Source of the DNA: Watersipora subatra
Taxonomy: Eukaryota; Bryozoa; Gymnolaemata; Cheilostomatida; Watersiporidae
Direction: 5' to 3'
NCBI RefSeq assembly: GCF_963576615.1
Contig: NC_088717.1
Coordinates: 13,150,108 to 13,214,107, forward strand
DNA: 64,000 nucleotides
Shown: piece after piece, positions 42,890 through 54,435 of the stretch
Layout of the letters: every line of letters starts with the position of its first letter
Numbering within the stretch: position 1 is the stretch's first letter
Notes under the pieces: generated by a model
What the model saw: the letters and a program-made list of their open reading frames with translations, nothing else
The model's database searches: none
Told to the model about the DNA's origin: nothing
Translations under genes and position numbers: made by a program

Positions 42890-44600
42890 GGTGGCAAAGG
42901 TTTCAAGTTTTTTGAACTTTTTACCAAGTATGTAGCTGTAAAATACAACAAATATGCCTTCACCGTGCTTCTCTTTCAAGTCATTTGCTTATGAATCATT
43001 GAGCTCCATCTGTGGTTCAACAGTCACACCAAGAATTTAATCAAATGGATTCTACAGCAAAAGAATTTCATGCTCAGTTCCATTACAATCTGCAAATTCC
43101 TTCAGAAAAGGTTTCTTCAAGTGACAGTTAATCAGTTTATCAGTAAATTGAGGCTAACCTCACTGCTGATTGATGTGCAAAGTTCATGGAAACTTTGAAA
43201 AACAGATTCATTTTCTTTTTCAAATTGTGTTTCAAACAGTGGCAGTTTTATTCAAGGTTTTGGAACTTTTTATCAAGTATGTAGCTGTAAAATACAACAA
43301 GTTTGCCTTCCCCGTGCTTCTCTTTCAAGTCATTTACTTATAAATCATTGAGCTCCATCTGTGGTTCAACAGTCACACCGAGAATTTAATCAAACGGATT
43401 CTGCAGCAAAAGAATTTCATGCTCGTTCCATTAAAATCTGCAAATCCCTTCGGAAAAGGTTTCTTCAAGTGGCACTAAATCAGTTCATCAGTAAATTGAG
43501 GCTAACCTCACTGCTGATTGAGGTGCAAAGTTCATGGAAACTGTGAAAAACAGATTCATTTTCTTTTTCAAATTGTGTTTCAAACAATGACAGTTTTATT
43601 CCAATTCCTTTGATGACTCAGTAAAGATCAAATATGAGATTTTTCTTTCCTTGAAGTTTCAAGTTTAGTTCGTTCAAGTGAGATGTGATGTCGACTAACA
43701 ATGACAACTTGGACAGCCAAATCAGATCTGGCAGATGTGAATCAGCTCTATCTTATTCAGTGAGAAAATAGCTATTTTGTGTTGGAGATTGTGAAACCGA
43801 AACAAGAGTTTACCTTAGCTGAGCCATATCACTGTTGTGTAGTAAAGTGAAGAGAAAATAAAATCAATTTCTTGAAGAAAAGCTTGAAACTAACGATGGT
43901 CGATTACATGTTCTCAAATATAGTTTACAGCAAAAATAAATAGCTTCGGTGTCTAAAATCTAAGTCTTTTTCCTAGAGCGCTTGCTGCTGTATAATGCAG
44001 CGTAGGAACAGAGCGCATGGAATTCAAAAATCTTCCGAGTCCATATGTGCCTCATCAGTCCATTCCACGCTTTAGCCATGTTTTTATTCCATCAATAGTA
44101 ATACCTCAATGCTGTTTCCATTAAGGACTATCATTTTACAAAGTTTTCTGCAGATCCTTGAAAACTTATTTTTTAATTGTTTTTGTGCATGCTTCAAACA
44201 GATGCTTTTTCGTTATCCTAAAGTAAAAATTGGCACCACAAATGATAACGAGCAGGTTTAATGTACTTAAGAAACCATTTGACTTATTTAACACCAAATA
44301 ACACCATAAAAAGTTTTGTTATTCTATGCATTCGCAGCACTATTTTCTCTATAAGTTATTTTATTCTGAACACTACTGAACTTGCTGTACGGCTGATTCC
44401 TTAAAAAATAGACTTTACCAGAACAAGCTTTTTCCTTTGCTGTGTGTATCATCTATTATTTGATGAAGTTGTCATCAGTAAACGATTTAGTCTTTTCTGC
44501 CTTTCTTCTCCTAATCTTTCTTCTTTGGGGACTTCTGCAAGAGTATCCCAGTTCAAGCCATGGAACTCTTCTACGAGACAGTCATCATCTGAAACAATAG
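42890..44600 (-). pseudogene. Decayed hAT (ZBED5-like) transposase
   Basis: On the minus strand, broken frames read LSLLVDITSHLNELNLKLQG near 43725-43660 and PQMELNDS ... ANDLKEKHGEG near 43370-43310 and again near 43020-42950. Both are diagnostic of the C-terminal half of ZBED5/GTF2IRD2-like hAT transposases. KSFTDDNFIK near 44490 may be its start. hAT enzymes move DNA by cut and paste; numerous stops make this a fossil. Confidence 0.7.
42900..43600. repeat. 349-bp tandem duplication inside the hAT fossil
   Basis: TGTAGCTGTAAAATACAACA at 42931 recurs at 43280, and homology continues for the whole unit, ending near CAAACAGTGGCAG and CAAACAATGACAG. It happened after the gene was inserted. Confidence 0.85.
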
Positions 44601-44649
44601 ACGAGTCGAAGCTTGACCTCATAGGCATAGCCTCCGGAATGAGAATCTA

Positions 44650-45780
44650 CACAAACTTACACCACATCTAGCTCACCGCTGCTAGTAGTAGCTGACAACT
44701 TCATGGCTCTCCGAACCAGCATGCCCATTACCAGTGTTCGGATCACGGGCGTACTTGACTTCATCAGTATTCCTAAGCTAAGTAAGCTAGTGTGAACACC
44801 TTCGCTTTTGCCGGTGTTGCCATTTGCAGTTGCTTTGGTAACTGTACCTGCTTTACCAATGTTCTTGCTAGCTTCACTCCCATCTCTGCTGGCAGTGGTA
44901 CAGGTACACCATAAGGTGCTCATCACCTTGGCGATGTGTTCCAGGGCTTCCTACACGTGCCTGTCCTTTTAAACTCTTCAGGAAAGGTTGTTCACATTTT
45001 CCTAAAGCTTAACTAGAGTTCCCTCATACGTTTCTCTTGTTGCTCATCGTTTTCTATTAATGTTTTCTCCTTTGTTGACCACCTCTGACATAGAGTCAGA
45101 CTTAATGTCATTTAAGAATGACTCCACCTCATCGGCCACTGGTCATCTTACCACCTTACCTTTAGCGAGTACTGCTTAGCTGGTGCTGGGTGCAGGCAAT
45201 TTTACCATTGCACACGCCTCTTTGGAGCTGGTATTATCTTTCCGCTCCTCTGGCCTACTTCACTCATTTTGGGTGAATGCTGATCTACCTGCATCACAGT
45301 TAACATCATGTGCCCTACCTCACCACAGTAGCTGCGCACTAGAACCCTGTAGCCTCAACTTCACCCAGTTCCTCTTTTCTCTACCGTTCTTGCAATATTT
45401 TCTGGGACAGTATATCATGGAGTGGTCCCTCAGACATCCACAGAACCAGCAGGACTTGATTCCCTACTCCCCCTGAACCTCTCTTGTTCTTTAGCCTTGC
45501 TTGTATGGTCTCGTCCTTATTTGTTTTGCCAATAATCTTTTCTGTTTGGCTTTCCTTTCTGTATTTGCTGTATCCGGACCTCTACCTCTTTCCATCAGAC
45601 TAAGTCATCAAATTTGTCAAATTCATCTAGACTGTCCTTAACTCCCTTAACTGGTTTGAAGTGAAGGCTACCGCTTTTCGAACAGCCAATGGTTCCAGTT
45701 GCTTTAACTCAGTTACACCCACATTGTTTGTTCTCATTTCCATCACTCATCATTCCATTTAGAAGTCGCAAGTGAAGCTA
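44650..45780 (-). pseudogene. GC-richer gag-like fossil with CCHC zinc knuckle
   Basis: The minus strand of 45450-45404 encodes CWFCGCLRDHSMIYC, and further on YCGEVGHMM (another frame). These are zinc-knuckle-like motifs of retroelement gag proteins. Base composition is higher in GC than the surroundings. Family and borders unresolved. Confidence 0.4.
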
Positions 45781-47340
45781 CAGCTTACCTGAAATAAGCA
45801 TGAGCTGGGAAAAATTACAGTGGATGCCTAAATTGGCTTTTGCCCAAATATCTTTCTCCTCATTCTTCATAAAAGGGCTGCAGTCACAGCTGGAAATACA
45901 TTTCACGCTCACATAGAAAAAAACTATGTACAGGTTTTATAATTAAATATTTTCATTAGTACATGGAAAGCACATGGTAATCAGGTCTTCCCATGTAAGA
46001 AGATCATCTAGCATTCTGGACATCATATTCAAATACTGTATCAGTTTCATCACATATTTCATGCATTTGATCAAGAAAGTTCAAAGACCATCAGTGAGCC
46101 AGGGGATTTGGTTTCATGGCCTGTATCTGAGCCGTTGGCAGTAGTTTGGTAATCCTTGCTTTAGTTGAAAGGTTTTAAGTAGTACCTTTTAATGTTTGCT
46201 CATAAAGTATTGATTCCACTAACACGAATATATCACTATAAAGCTCTACATGTCTACTACCCTGTTATTACAGTTGGTCATGGGTATACATTGATTCATC
46301 CCTTATTATGATTACTAGGGACCAAAACTAACCAAGAGTATCATTAACCCTTTTTACATACAGTATGTCAACTGTGCTTTATGAGTTGTGTTTATAAACA
46401 AATACAGCTTTTAATTAGGTATTTAGTATGTGGTGTTGCTTACCTTTTTGTGGAAGAACCTCCAGTTATGAAGTCTTTGATAACATTACAAGCTAGTCCA
46501 GTCAGATTTGTTTCATGAATCTAGTTATTAATTTGAGAGACCCATAGGCTAATAGCTTGCTTGTTTGTCTGGTCACACCATTGTTGAATCAATGTTGACA
46601 TTGCCTCTTTTTTGTGTTACCCATGATAAAATTGTGGCTATTGGAAGATCTGGGTTACACCAGTGTCATAGATGAGTCATGAAGTAGTGATGGATCACTG
46701 TACCCCAAAAGTACCACTCTTACCAAGTACTTGTATAGAATAGCACACACAGGCATGATATATGTTTGTATTAAACTGTAAAACCTACCAATACATATCT
46801 GATACTTTATGAATGTATAGTTCTGGTAAACAAACAGGGAAGTAGTTGTAGCGTTTGTTAAACCAATCACTATCACGGCTCATTAGTACAGCATTAATTC
46901 ATATATAGAAATCAGATGTGACTCCTTTAGCATGAGATGATGAAGAGCTGTAGGAAACAGCACTGACAGCGGTGTATCTACCTAGATCTCTATCAGACAG
47001 TTTAAATCAGCAATACGTTAGTAATATAGCAGCTAGAAGACCTCTAACGGCAGCAATAGTAAACATCTACATGATATTGGACTATCAAATGATACCCATA
47101 ATGCGACTGTCAATATTTTCACAGCATGGATGTACTTAAAAACATCATTTCATCCTTCTAAAAGCTTCTGTGTTTAGTAAATCTTAAAGCTGTGCTTATA
47201 ATAAGAAAATTGATATTTTGGTGTGGAAGCAAATAACAGGGTAAAGTAAGAAGTTAGTCATAAACTGCATAGTTAGCAAATGAAAATCAAATGATTTTAA
47301 TGTATTCAGGTGACTATACTATGAAACACACAACATTCTG
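45781..47340. other. Intergenic sequence, nothing supported
   Basis: No convincing gene or repeat by eye. Confidence 0.5.
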
Positions 47341-47349
47341 CCTGGTAGA

Positions 47350-47720
47350 TATTACCACAGATGCACCAATCGGCCCGCTTCCAGCACTTTAGAATAAATG
47401 TGCACATAGTTATTCTCTGTAATTTATCAGCACACCTGATGATCTTTCACAGCATACTACTCTGACCAGGTAATAGTCTTCACTAAAATAGGAGTTGTGT
47501 CTGTCTGTTCAATGCCATGATTAAATGTTAGGAAAAAAGATCACACACCATGGGATTCAAACTCACAACTGTCATTCATGGTAAACCAGCACTCTAACAC
47601 CTGCACCAGTCGATCACTTCCAGATATGTTAGGAAAATTGCATAAACACTTATTCTCTGTACTTTATCACCTCACCTGACGATCTCTCATGTCACACGAG
47701 GCTGCCAGGGTGCTATATGC
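47350..47720 (-). repeat. tRNA-derived SINE, one copy plus a partial one
   Basis: On the minus strand TGGTGCAGGTGTTAGAGTGC (about 47615-47594) resembles a pol III A box and GAGTTTGAATCCCA (47565-47552) a B box. The tail ATTCTCTGTA(C/A)TTTATCA recurs at 47410 and 47655, so two partial units sit side by side. Confidence 0.6.
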
Positions 47721-48033
47721 TGTAGGGTGAGAGACTGCCATATGAAGGTACTCTCACTAAATCTGATATAGCTACAACTCATGTACATGCAGCATTCCTT
47801 CTCACACTAGGGTTTGTTGGTACCTTTATGCTTGTTAAGGTTATTGATGTACAGTGTACCTACTCAAACAATATCATTAATATTTATAGATATTATTCTA
47901 TAGTAATTATAGCATATGTTTAGGGAGATTTACAGTATATAATATATTGAGTCAATTGTGTCATATCATGGAGATATAACAAAATAATAAAAATTACTAA
48001 AAGCAAACAATGCAATACTGAAGATAAAGCTAG

Positions 48034-48357
48034 CTTTGACCCCAAAGGGTTCACTCTCTTTTATTCATCTCCAAGGGCTCGACGAAAAAGGCACCTTTTA
48101 GGGGAGTTGTCGGTGGCCAGACACTCTAGAGTGTTTTCATAAAAAAAGGGTACGCTTTAGCTTGGTACATGAATACTCCTTTCCACACAGTGGAAAGGGG
48201 TATTCATGAACCAAAAAGGAGCAATTAGTCTGTGTGGATGAAGTTATAAGGGGTAACTTTTATTAATCTGTAAATCAGTGGAAAAGATCCATTTTATATC
48301 ATTTCAGACTAGCCCTTGGTGATGAATAGAAGAAAGTGAACCCCTTGGGGCCTTGAC
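48034..48357. mobile_element. Foldback MITE, about 320 bp
   Basis: TTTGACCCCAAAGGGTTCAC at the left pairs with GTGAACCCCTTGGGGCCTTG at the right, continuing through TTCATC-CCAAGGGCT. A second internal hairpin is TGAATACTCCTTTCCAC/GTGGAAAGGGGTATTCA. No coding capacity. Confidence 0.8.
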
Positions 48358-49383
48358 CTGTAAGAGTTGAGCTAATTACTGTAAAACTCTATTTCAATGC
48401 CAACTTTATTTGACCACCACTGCAGAAGAATGGTTGAAAAATAGAGTGCTATACCTCTAATTTATCGCCAGTTTGATATTCTTGTATCTTTATTAACCCG
48501 TAATAGGAAGTGATCATTAGAAAAGTGTCCACATTATTGCAGTAAGAATGACTCAATTATTATGTCAATAACAATTAATTCATTGATGGTTGCTGTTCGT
48601 ATCAAAGTCCGTTTTCTAACTCTAAAGCTTTACGCTTTTCCATTAAAACTTTAAAAGCAGCACCATATAAATAATTAATAACTTTATTGGGCTAATATTA
48701 GTTCCTTGTGTAACGCAGTCCTAATACCTTGACGTATGTGAAAAATGGATATTAATTATATATAATATGCTATTATAAAAATAGCATATTCAATGGAATC
48801 TGTACAACTATTTTAAGGCTAGAACTTCTGCTTAGCAGGTACTCACAAGCTTACATGTGGCCAAGTTTTTCTTCAGTCATTTAGTTATAAATGTGTATTC
48901 TAAATAGCAACGCATTGAGGTTTGCTGTGTTAAAAACAGTTTGGACGCTAATATCGACTAGTTCAGCAGTGTAAAAAAGTTTAGGTCTGAATACACTGCT
49001 AGAAATATTGAACAGATGGGGCCAAACAAAAGCAACGATCGGAACACAGCAAACAAGTTTGAAAGATTATTATTATATAACTTAAAATTTTTAAATTTAT
49101 AGCATATTATTTGATAGCACTATTGCCGTTATATTTCAATGGATTGACATTTATATCTTCTCTTCTATTGCACACAAAAAACCAGGTTTGGCTTAAAAAC
49201 TGTAGCAAACATATCAATGAGTGCAATGAGCTTTCACACGACACTGTTAAATATAATTACTAAGTAAAAATACGCCTATCAAATATAGAATGAAATAAAA
49301 AATTAAAATATTCAACAAGTTACAATGCAAGCTATAAAGGTCATGCCCATGTGTTTCACTGTGCAATGGACCACAAGAATTAA
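48358..49383. other. Intergenic sequence, nothing supported
   Basis: AT-rich, with no ORF or repeat that I can defend. Confidence 0.5.
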
Positions 49384-50065
49384 CCCTTTCACTGCCAACC
49401 ATGTACAAATTCGGGTATCTGCCTACTGTCAGCCATTTTACCGAAAATTGCCGATATTGCTTTATGATATGTGAACAGTATTTTTTTCAATTTAAATCTC
49501 TATCTAGAACTTTTTTTGTTACATTTCACTTTGCCAACATTTCAACCGACATTGCTATGCAATGCAAAAAATTCAATGGATCTATACGTTGTGCGATGCT
49601 AAAGCTATGCGAAGCAACGATCGATGCGAAGCTAAAACAATCCTCCACGATGTTCCTTCCTTTTACAAAACTATTACTTTCACCGCTATCAGAGACAGTG
49701 CTGCTGTTTTAATAAACTGTATATTCACGAAAATCTAAATCTGAATTGGCTATAATGTCACCAACATAACTAATTATCTGTTTTCTGACTCGCACGCGGT
49801 AATTAATGAACCCACACAAAAAATGTTCGTTTTTAGATTAGAAATTCTCAAACAAAAGTTTAAAATTGCTCTGTTATTTTAAGCTAATTTCATAGACAAC
49901 TTTTTGGACAACACTATCAATTTCATAAAAATCTTAAAAGACCATGGGTTATGTTGTCATGAATAATAAAATTGGGTAAATACGCAATTGCTGGGAAAGG
50001 CGCAATAATGTGTCTATAGCAGGGGTCCCTAGAAAACGCATAATGCATTTATTGCAGCGAAAGGG
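49384..50065. mobile_element. piggyBac-type MITE with TTAA duplication
   Basis: TTAA|CCCTTTCACTGC at the left and GCAGCGAAAGGG|TTAA at the right are inverted ends directly abutting the TTAA target duplication (49380-49383, 50066-50069). The open frame inside has no transposase similarity. Confidence 0.8.
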
Positions 50066-50451
50066 TTAAGCCCACAAGCCTCAAAATCATCGAAGGTGAA
50101 TTGTAGACAATAGATCAGATAACAACCAGTAGAGATATTCCTCAGTTTTCCGATTGATATTTATTTAGAGATCTAAAAGTTGGAGGTGAGTTATAGCCAA
50201 TTTTCTGCACCCCAAAGGAATTAATGTCGCTCCACCCATTGTATTTAAATATAGGTTTCAACGTATATCTAAATAAACTAAAAGAGTATGTTTGATAGCA
50301 TACCTTGGATGGTGACAGAGAAGTATTACAATATGCATCAGCTCTACTATCAGGTACAACTGAGAACAAGCAAATATAAAGCTTCTCGAAAAATCTCTAT
50401 ATAGTTATAAAGCTTGCTGTAAAATAATCATAGAATTCATCACATTCTTAA

Positions 50452-51333
50452 AGGTTGACTTGCAACAAAATTCACATTACAGTTATTTGGTACCAAAAGA
50501 TTCACCATGTTTTACTCTGTTGTGTTGTAGGTGCCAAATATGTGGAAATGCAATTACAAGCTCTTAAAAGCTCAACAACAATAAGCCGCCGTAGATTTGA
50601 ATCTCTTTATTTATATGACGTATTCGTTACAGTTTGGTTATTGTCTTCTCACGTGATGTTCTCACATGAATTGAAAGGCCAATAAAAAGCTCAATAGAAA
50701 ACTTATTGTAGCACTAGTTTATGACAAACACTTCGGATTTTACCGAAGACCCTGTATCAAATATAGATGCTCACTACTTTACAGTTTTGTTTCAGCCTGA
50801 TCAAATCGTCAAGTCGTAATCTGATCATGTGACCCAATACTTCGCAAATAATTTTTGCAGCATTTTTTTATTATCTCAAGTCACCAACAGGCTCATCATG
50901 ATTATCAGACAACGATATGTACTCCTTCGAGGTAAGGTGAAAAATTTAAATGAATTTCTACAGTAAGTTATAAGATATCACTACTAAAAGTGACAGCATT
51001 ACAATGACGATAAAATAGGCGCATAAGAACAATAGACATGGTTTTATTGAATGTGTGAAGTATATTTGTGAAAATATTTCGACCAATAAGGTTGCATAAA
51101 ATTGCAAACAGAAACAATCTACCACAGCTACGTCACATTTGAGCCGTTTTGGAAAGAGAATCCAAACTATGGCGGTCTCGTGTGGCTACGATTAACTGTT
51201 CGTTGTTTAGCTTTTAAGAGCTTGTGATCACATTTCCACATATTTTGCACCTACAACACAACATGCAGAGTAAGACATGGTGAATCTTTTCATATCAAAT
51301 AACCGTAAGGTAAATTTTGTTGCAAGTCAACTT
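50452..51333. mobile_element. Long-TIR TTAA element, uninterrupted copy
   Basis: AGGTTGACTTGCAACAAAAT (left) and its inverse at the right, about 125 bp of TIR, TTAA on both sides. It is homologous to 28342-30184 and reveals that copy's nested insertion. Noncoding. Confidence 0.85.
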
Positions 51334-51545
51334 TTAACATTGCTAGGTTAACAATCGGTATACAGGCAGTTACACTTTCCAAAAACAGAAGTAATACACA
51401 AGTAAAATATGTATTGCTCTGTAAAATAGATTTCGGTCATATCACGAGTCTTTGAGCTCTTACAGATGAACAAGTTTTATCAAAATGTAAAGTTAATAGT
51501 AAATATTCCTAACAATTGCTATTATACTAAAGATATCAATAAACA

Positions 51546-51551
51546 CTCATG
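51546..51551 (+). other. Target site duplication, left
   Basis: CTCATG, identical to 62544-62549. Confidence 0.9.
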
Positions 51552-52041
51552 AGTAGTATATAGAGAGCAGATCTACACACAAAAGTGACGGATCCAGCGG
51601 GGGGATAGAAAAAGGGGGTTGTGAATTAAATTGGCTAGGGGTGTAGATTGAATCGTGTGGAGTTGAATGAGATGTTGGGGTTTGGGGGGAAATTGTGGTG
51701 TAGAGTAGGGGGTTGAATTCGAGGGGTTACGGATCCGCTCCTGGCGTAATCGGCGGATTATCTGTGGATGAGTCATCCGATTAGCGGGGGATGAGTCATC
51801 CGATTAAACGCGGATTATCGTGGGATTAGTCGGGGGAATCGTCGCGGATTAGTCGGGCGAATCGTCGCCGATTATCGGTGGAATAGTGGGGGTGAATATC
51901 TGGGACATCGAGGGCTGGATGGTTTTCCGGAGTGGATCTCGCGGATTATCGAGGAGAGCGAGAGATTACCTACCGGATGAGTGAGGGGGTTAATATCTGG
52001 GACACCGAGGGGTTGATTTTCCGGAGATTGTTATATATTTG
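51552..52041 (+). repeat. Left terminal inverted repeat
   Basis: 490 bp, nearly identical to the reverse complement of the right TIR. It is far richer in G than the interior, and contains many GGATTA/CGATTA submotifs (for example GCGGATTATC, CGCGGATTAGTCGG). The frames read across it are not genes: the same frame appears in both TIRs. Confidence 0.95.
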
Positions 52042-52070
52042 GTTGAATGAGAGATAAGTTTTTATTATAA

Positions 52071-52076
52071 AATATA
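52071..52076 (-). terminator. Polyadenylation signal for the leftmost minus-strand gene
   Basis: AATAAA on the minus strand, 29 nt beyond the stop at 52105 and 30 bp inside the TIR border. Position fits the end of transcription of the secreted-protein gene. Confidence 0.55.
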
Positions 52077-52104
52077 AACTATAAATGTTACAAAAAATTC
52101 AAAA

Positions 52105-52818
52105 TCATTCTGTCATTCGTTTTAAAAAGGAAAGTTTTGGAATACATCTTTCATCAATTTCTGTGTCACATCGAAGAACTAAAATAAGAGTTGATTTTCC
52201 CAAAGAATTGAGAAACTGAACAGGAAGTAACAAATCTAATCCTTCATTATTTCCAATATTATCATATATGAAGGTATCTTTAGGTATAGTAGAATTTGAA
52301 ATAGGTTGAAGATTACAGATAAAGTCAATATCTTGAAAATTCGATCCTGGAGGACATTGCAACATTGAAAGAGTAGAGTTATATCCACATAATTCTCCTC
52401 TGTAGAATAATTTGAAATCAATTAGAATATCGATTGTGGAATTTTGAACTGAATATTCACATTCAGAATATGTTAGAACTTGCTCCTATGAAGCTGACAC
52501 TATAGGATTAAGGTATAGGTTTTTTCCATCTGTTTCATCTTCATTTAGTAGTTCTTTACACGCAAATCTGTGATTGCCTGGTAATGGATAACCACAATGA
52601 AAGTAGCCCAATGGAAATATTCTTCCGCATGTTTCATTATTCTTGTGATATAAAGTAGTTTCTTCGAATGGAAGTAGTAATGAAACTTCAAATTCATTGA
52701 GTGTTCTGCTTAAGCAGTTATTCGCATCGGTAACATATTGAATTCTTTGATTTCCATTTATTATTCCCGTAAAGCGTAAAATGAGAAATATTATAATGTG
52801 CAAATTCATTATAGTCAT
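52105..52818 (-). pseudogene. Secreted Cys-rich protein of the element, one in-frame stop
   Basis: The frame starts MTIMNLHIIIFLILRFTG, a clear signal peptide, and continues through an N-glycosylation sequon (NNET) and Cys pairs (CGRIFPLGYFHC, then FAC). It reaches a TAG at 52486-52488. The same frame then stays open for about 127 codons with further Cys residues (LQCPPGSN, LVLRCDTEIDERC) to the stop at 52105. So it is one gene of about 237 codons with a single nonsense codon. No transmembrane anchor is evident. Family not recognised. As a secreted glycoprotein it would be unusual for a plain transposon and fits a virus-like lifestyle or host interaction. The alternative is two separate ORFs, less likely given exact frame continuity. 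Confidence 0.6.
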
Positions 52819-53029
52819 AGTGTCTTTTTAAAATACTACTCTCTTGACTGAAGTAGGCAAAGATAATGCATAAAAAAGTATGTCAATATAATATATATAG
52901 TTCATTCTTCAAAATTATCTTGAAATACTATACAAAAAAAGTTATTCAATTCTATTTGATGAGTCAATCCTTCTTGGATATAAAGTGATTAAATATAAAG
53001 AATTATGCAAAGTCTAACTGTGATGATTA

Positions 53030-53668
53030 TCAATTCTTCCCATTGATATGTAGGAGTTCACTGAAGTAACGATTTGTAGCATGTTGATCATTGGCTTCTC
53101 CTCTCAAATATGGATAAAGTCTTGTTTCGGTTAATATTATGTTTGAAGGTGTGTTCCAATCAAGTGAGGATAATAATGATAGTTGGACTTTGTCACTCCT
53201 TGGTCCGATTTGAGCAGATTCCAAACACGTTCCAATATCGAGTTCGGCAAAAGTCTCATGAAGTTCTTGTCGAGTCAATCCTTCATTTCCATATCGTATT
53301 TGCATTATTCTAATACAATATTGACATTCTCGAGCTCCCTCGAAGCATCCACACCGACTTTCTAAATATGTTACGAAACGTTTATAGATATAGAATCCGA
53401 TAACATAGTAAAAAGTTTCTTCAGTAACTCTTCTGATGAATTTTTTTGTGTTTTTCTTTACAACCACTCTTGATAATTGTCCATCCTTAAGATGAGCTGG
53501 AATAAACTCCTCTAGAAATATAACCGACATTGTTTCTGTTTTCTTCGTTTTTTTTTTTGTTCCTTCACCAACAGAGCTAAATTGAAGAATGGTGGAGAAA
53601 TCTAGAGGAGTAGACTTATTATCATTCCGAATCTTTTTTTTTTTATTTTCATCCAACAGATTTTTCAT
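53030..53668 (-). CDS. Element protein p212, paralogue of p195
   Basis: 212 residues; a second ATG (MSVIFLEEF) at residue 47 may be the real start, since the first 46 residues are Lys-rich low complexity and overlap the end of p195 by 20 nt. The core reads VTEETFYYVIGFYIYKRFV, a Cys cluster CGCFEGARECQYC, then LTRQELHETFAELDI and SAQIG. The order and spacing match p195, so the two arose by tandem duplication. The YYVIGFYIYKRF-C-x-C pattern faintly recalls the YIAGY..RK..C..C segment at the C-terminus of P-element/THAP9-type transposases. That is a weak likeness and no catalytic domain is present. Function unknown. Confidence 0.7.
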   Translation of the reverse strand: MKNLLDENKKKKIRNDNKSTPLDFSTILQFSSVGEGTKKKTKKTETMSVIFLEEFIPAHLKDGQLSRVVVKKNTKKFIRRVTEETFYYVIGFYIYKRFVTYLESRCGCFEGARECQYCIRIMQIRYGNEGLTRQELHETFAELDIGTCLESAQIGPRSDKVQLSLLSSLDWNTPSNIILTETRLYPYLRGEANDQHATNRYFSELLHINGKN

Positions 53669-54236
53669 CTATAATTACATCATCAATTTCATGCTCGATT
53701 TCCTCTTCCACTCTTTCTCCGATTAATGGAAATTGTGCTATATGAATGAGTCTTCTGAAGAGCAGTTGTTTCGTTTCATCACGTTGAGTAGGATGAGTCA
53801 TGTAGTGCCGAATTCTATTCCAAAACACTGTTTCAAAAATCGTTTCTTCCATCGTTTTAAAATCGGTCGCGATAATTCTGTTAATCCATTCTAAATCAAC
53901 CTCTTTTCCAATTTTACCTTCTCGAATGGTAGCTTCAAGATCAACCCATTCAAAGGTCATCTTCAAATCTGAGGGTGTTATCGATATTTCTTTTACACAT
54001 AATGTTGATTCCAAACATTCCCTGCATTCCAACGCACTGCAGACATAGTTGGACTTTAATCTTTTCAATGACACAACTTTTCTAAAAGCAGCTGTTCCTA
54101 GAATGTAGTATAAACATTCCTCGGTAAGATGTGTACGAATTTGTTCATTTTTGTCAAGATGAACCAAGATGTTATCTGGGATTATTTCTGCAACCTCGAA
54201 TGGAACAAGATCTTTAATCAGAATGTTTTGAGTCAT
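53649..54236 (-). CDS. Element protein p195, paralogue of p212
   Basis: 195 residues, start MTQNILIKDL, acidic C-terminus. The core LTEECLYYILGTAAFRKVV, the Cys cluster YVCSALECRECLESTLC, ITPSDLKMTFEWVDL and EGKIG parallel p212 in the same order. The four Cys could bind zinc. It lies 199 nt downstream of the polymerase stop on the same strand, so it may share a transcript or have its own promoter. Not recognised in any family I can name. Confidence 0.75.
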   Translation of the reverse strand: MTQNILIKDLVPFEVAEIIPDNILVHLDKNEQIRTHLTEECLYYILGTAAFRKVVSLKRLKSNYVCSALECRECLESTLCVKEISITPSDLKMTFEWVDLEATIREGKIGKEVDLEWINRIIATDFKTMEETIFETVFWNRIRHYMTHPTQRDETKQLLFRRLIHIAQFPLIGERVEEEIEHEIDDVIIDEKSVG

Positions 54237-54435
54237 GTTACTATGAGAAAGTCTACATTCGAAATGATTTTACATTGGATAGTATATTGAATTTATATGA
54301 GCTTAGTTATATATTATTGATATTGTATATACGAAAAGAAGAGCCAATGAAGAAAATAAAATTTTATAGTAATAATACATCGAGGAGTAAAACTCTACTA
54401 TCATATATACTTAACGACAAATTCACTTCTAAAAA

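Noticed and set aside
47540..47640. True tRNA gene on the minus strand
   Set aside because: A- and B-box-like sequences exist but no cloverleaf with acceptor stem could be drawn; better explained as a SINE.
51573..51776. Open frame in the left TIR (also found at 62305-62643)
   Set aside because: It is a shadow of G/C-skewed TIR sequence and is present in both repeats; no domain.
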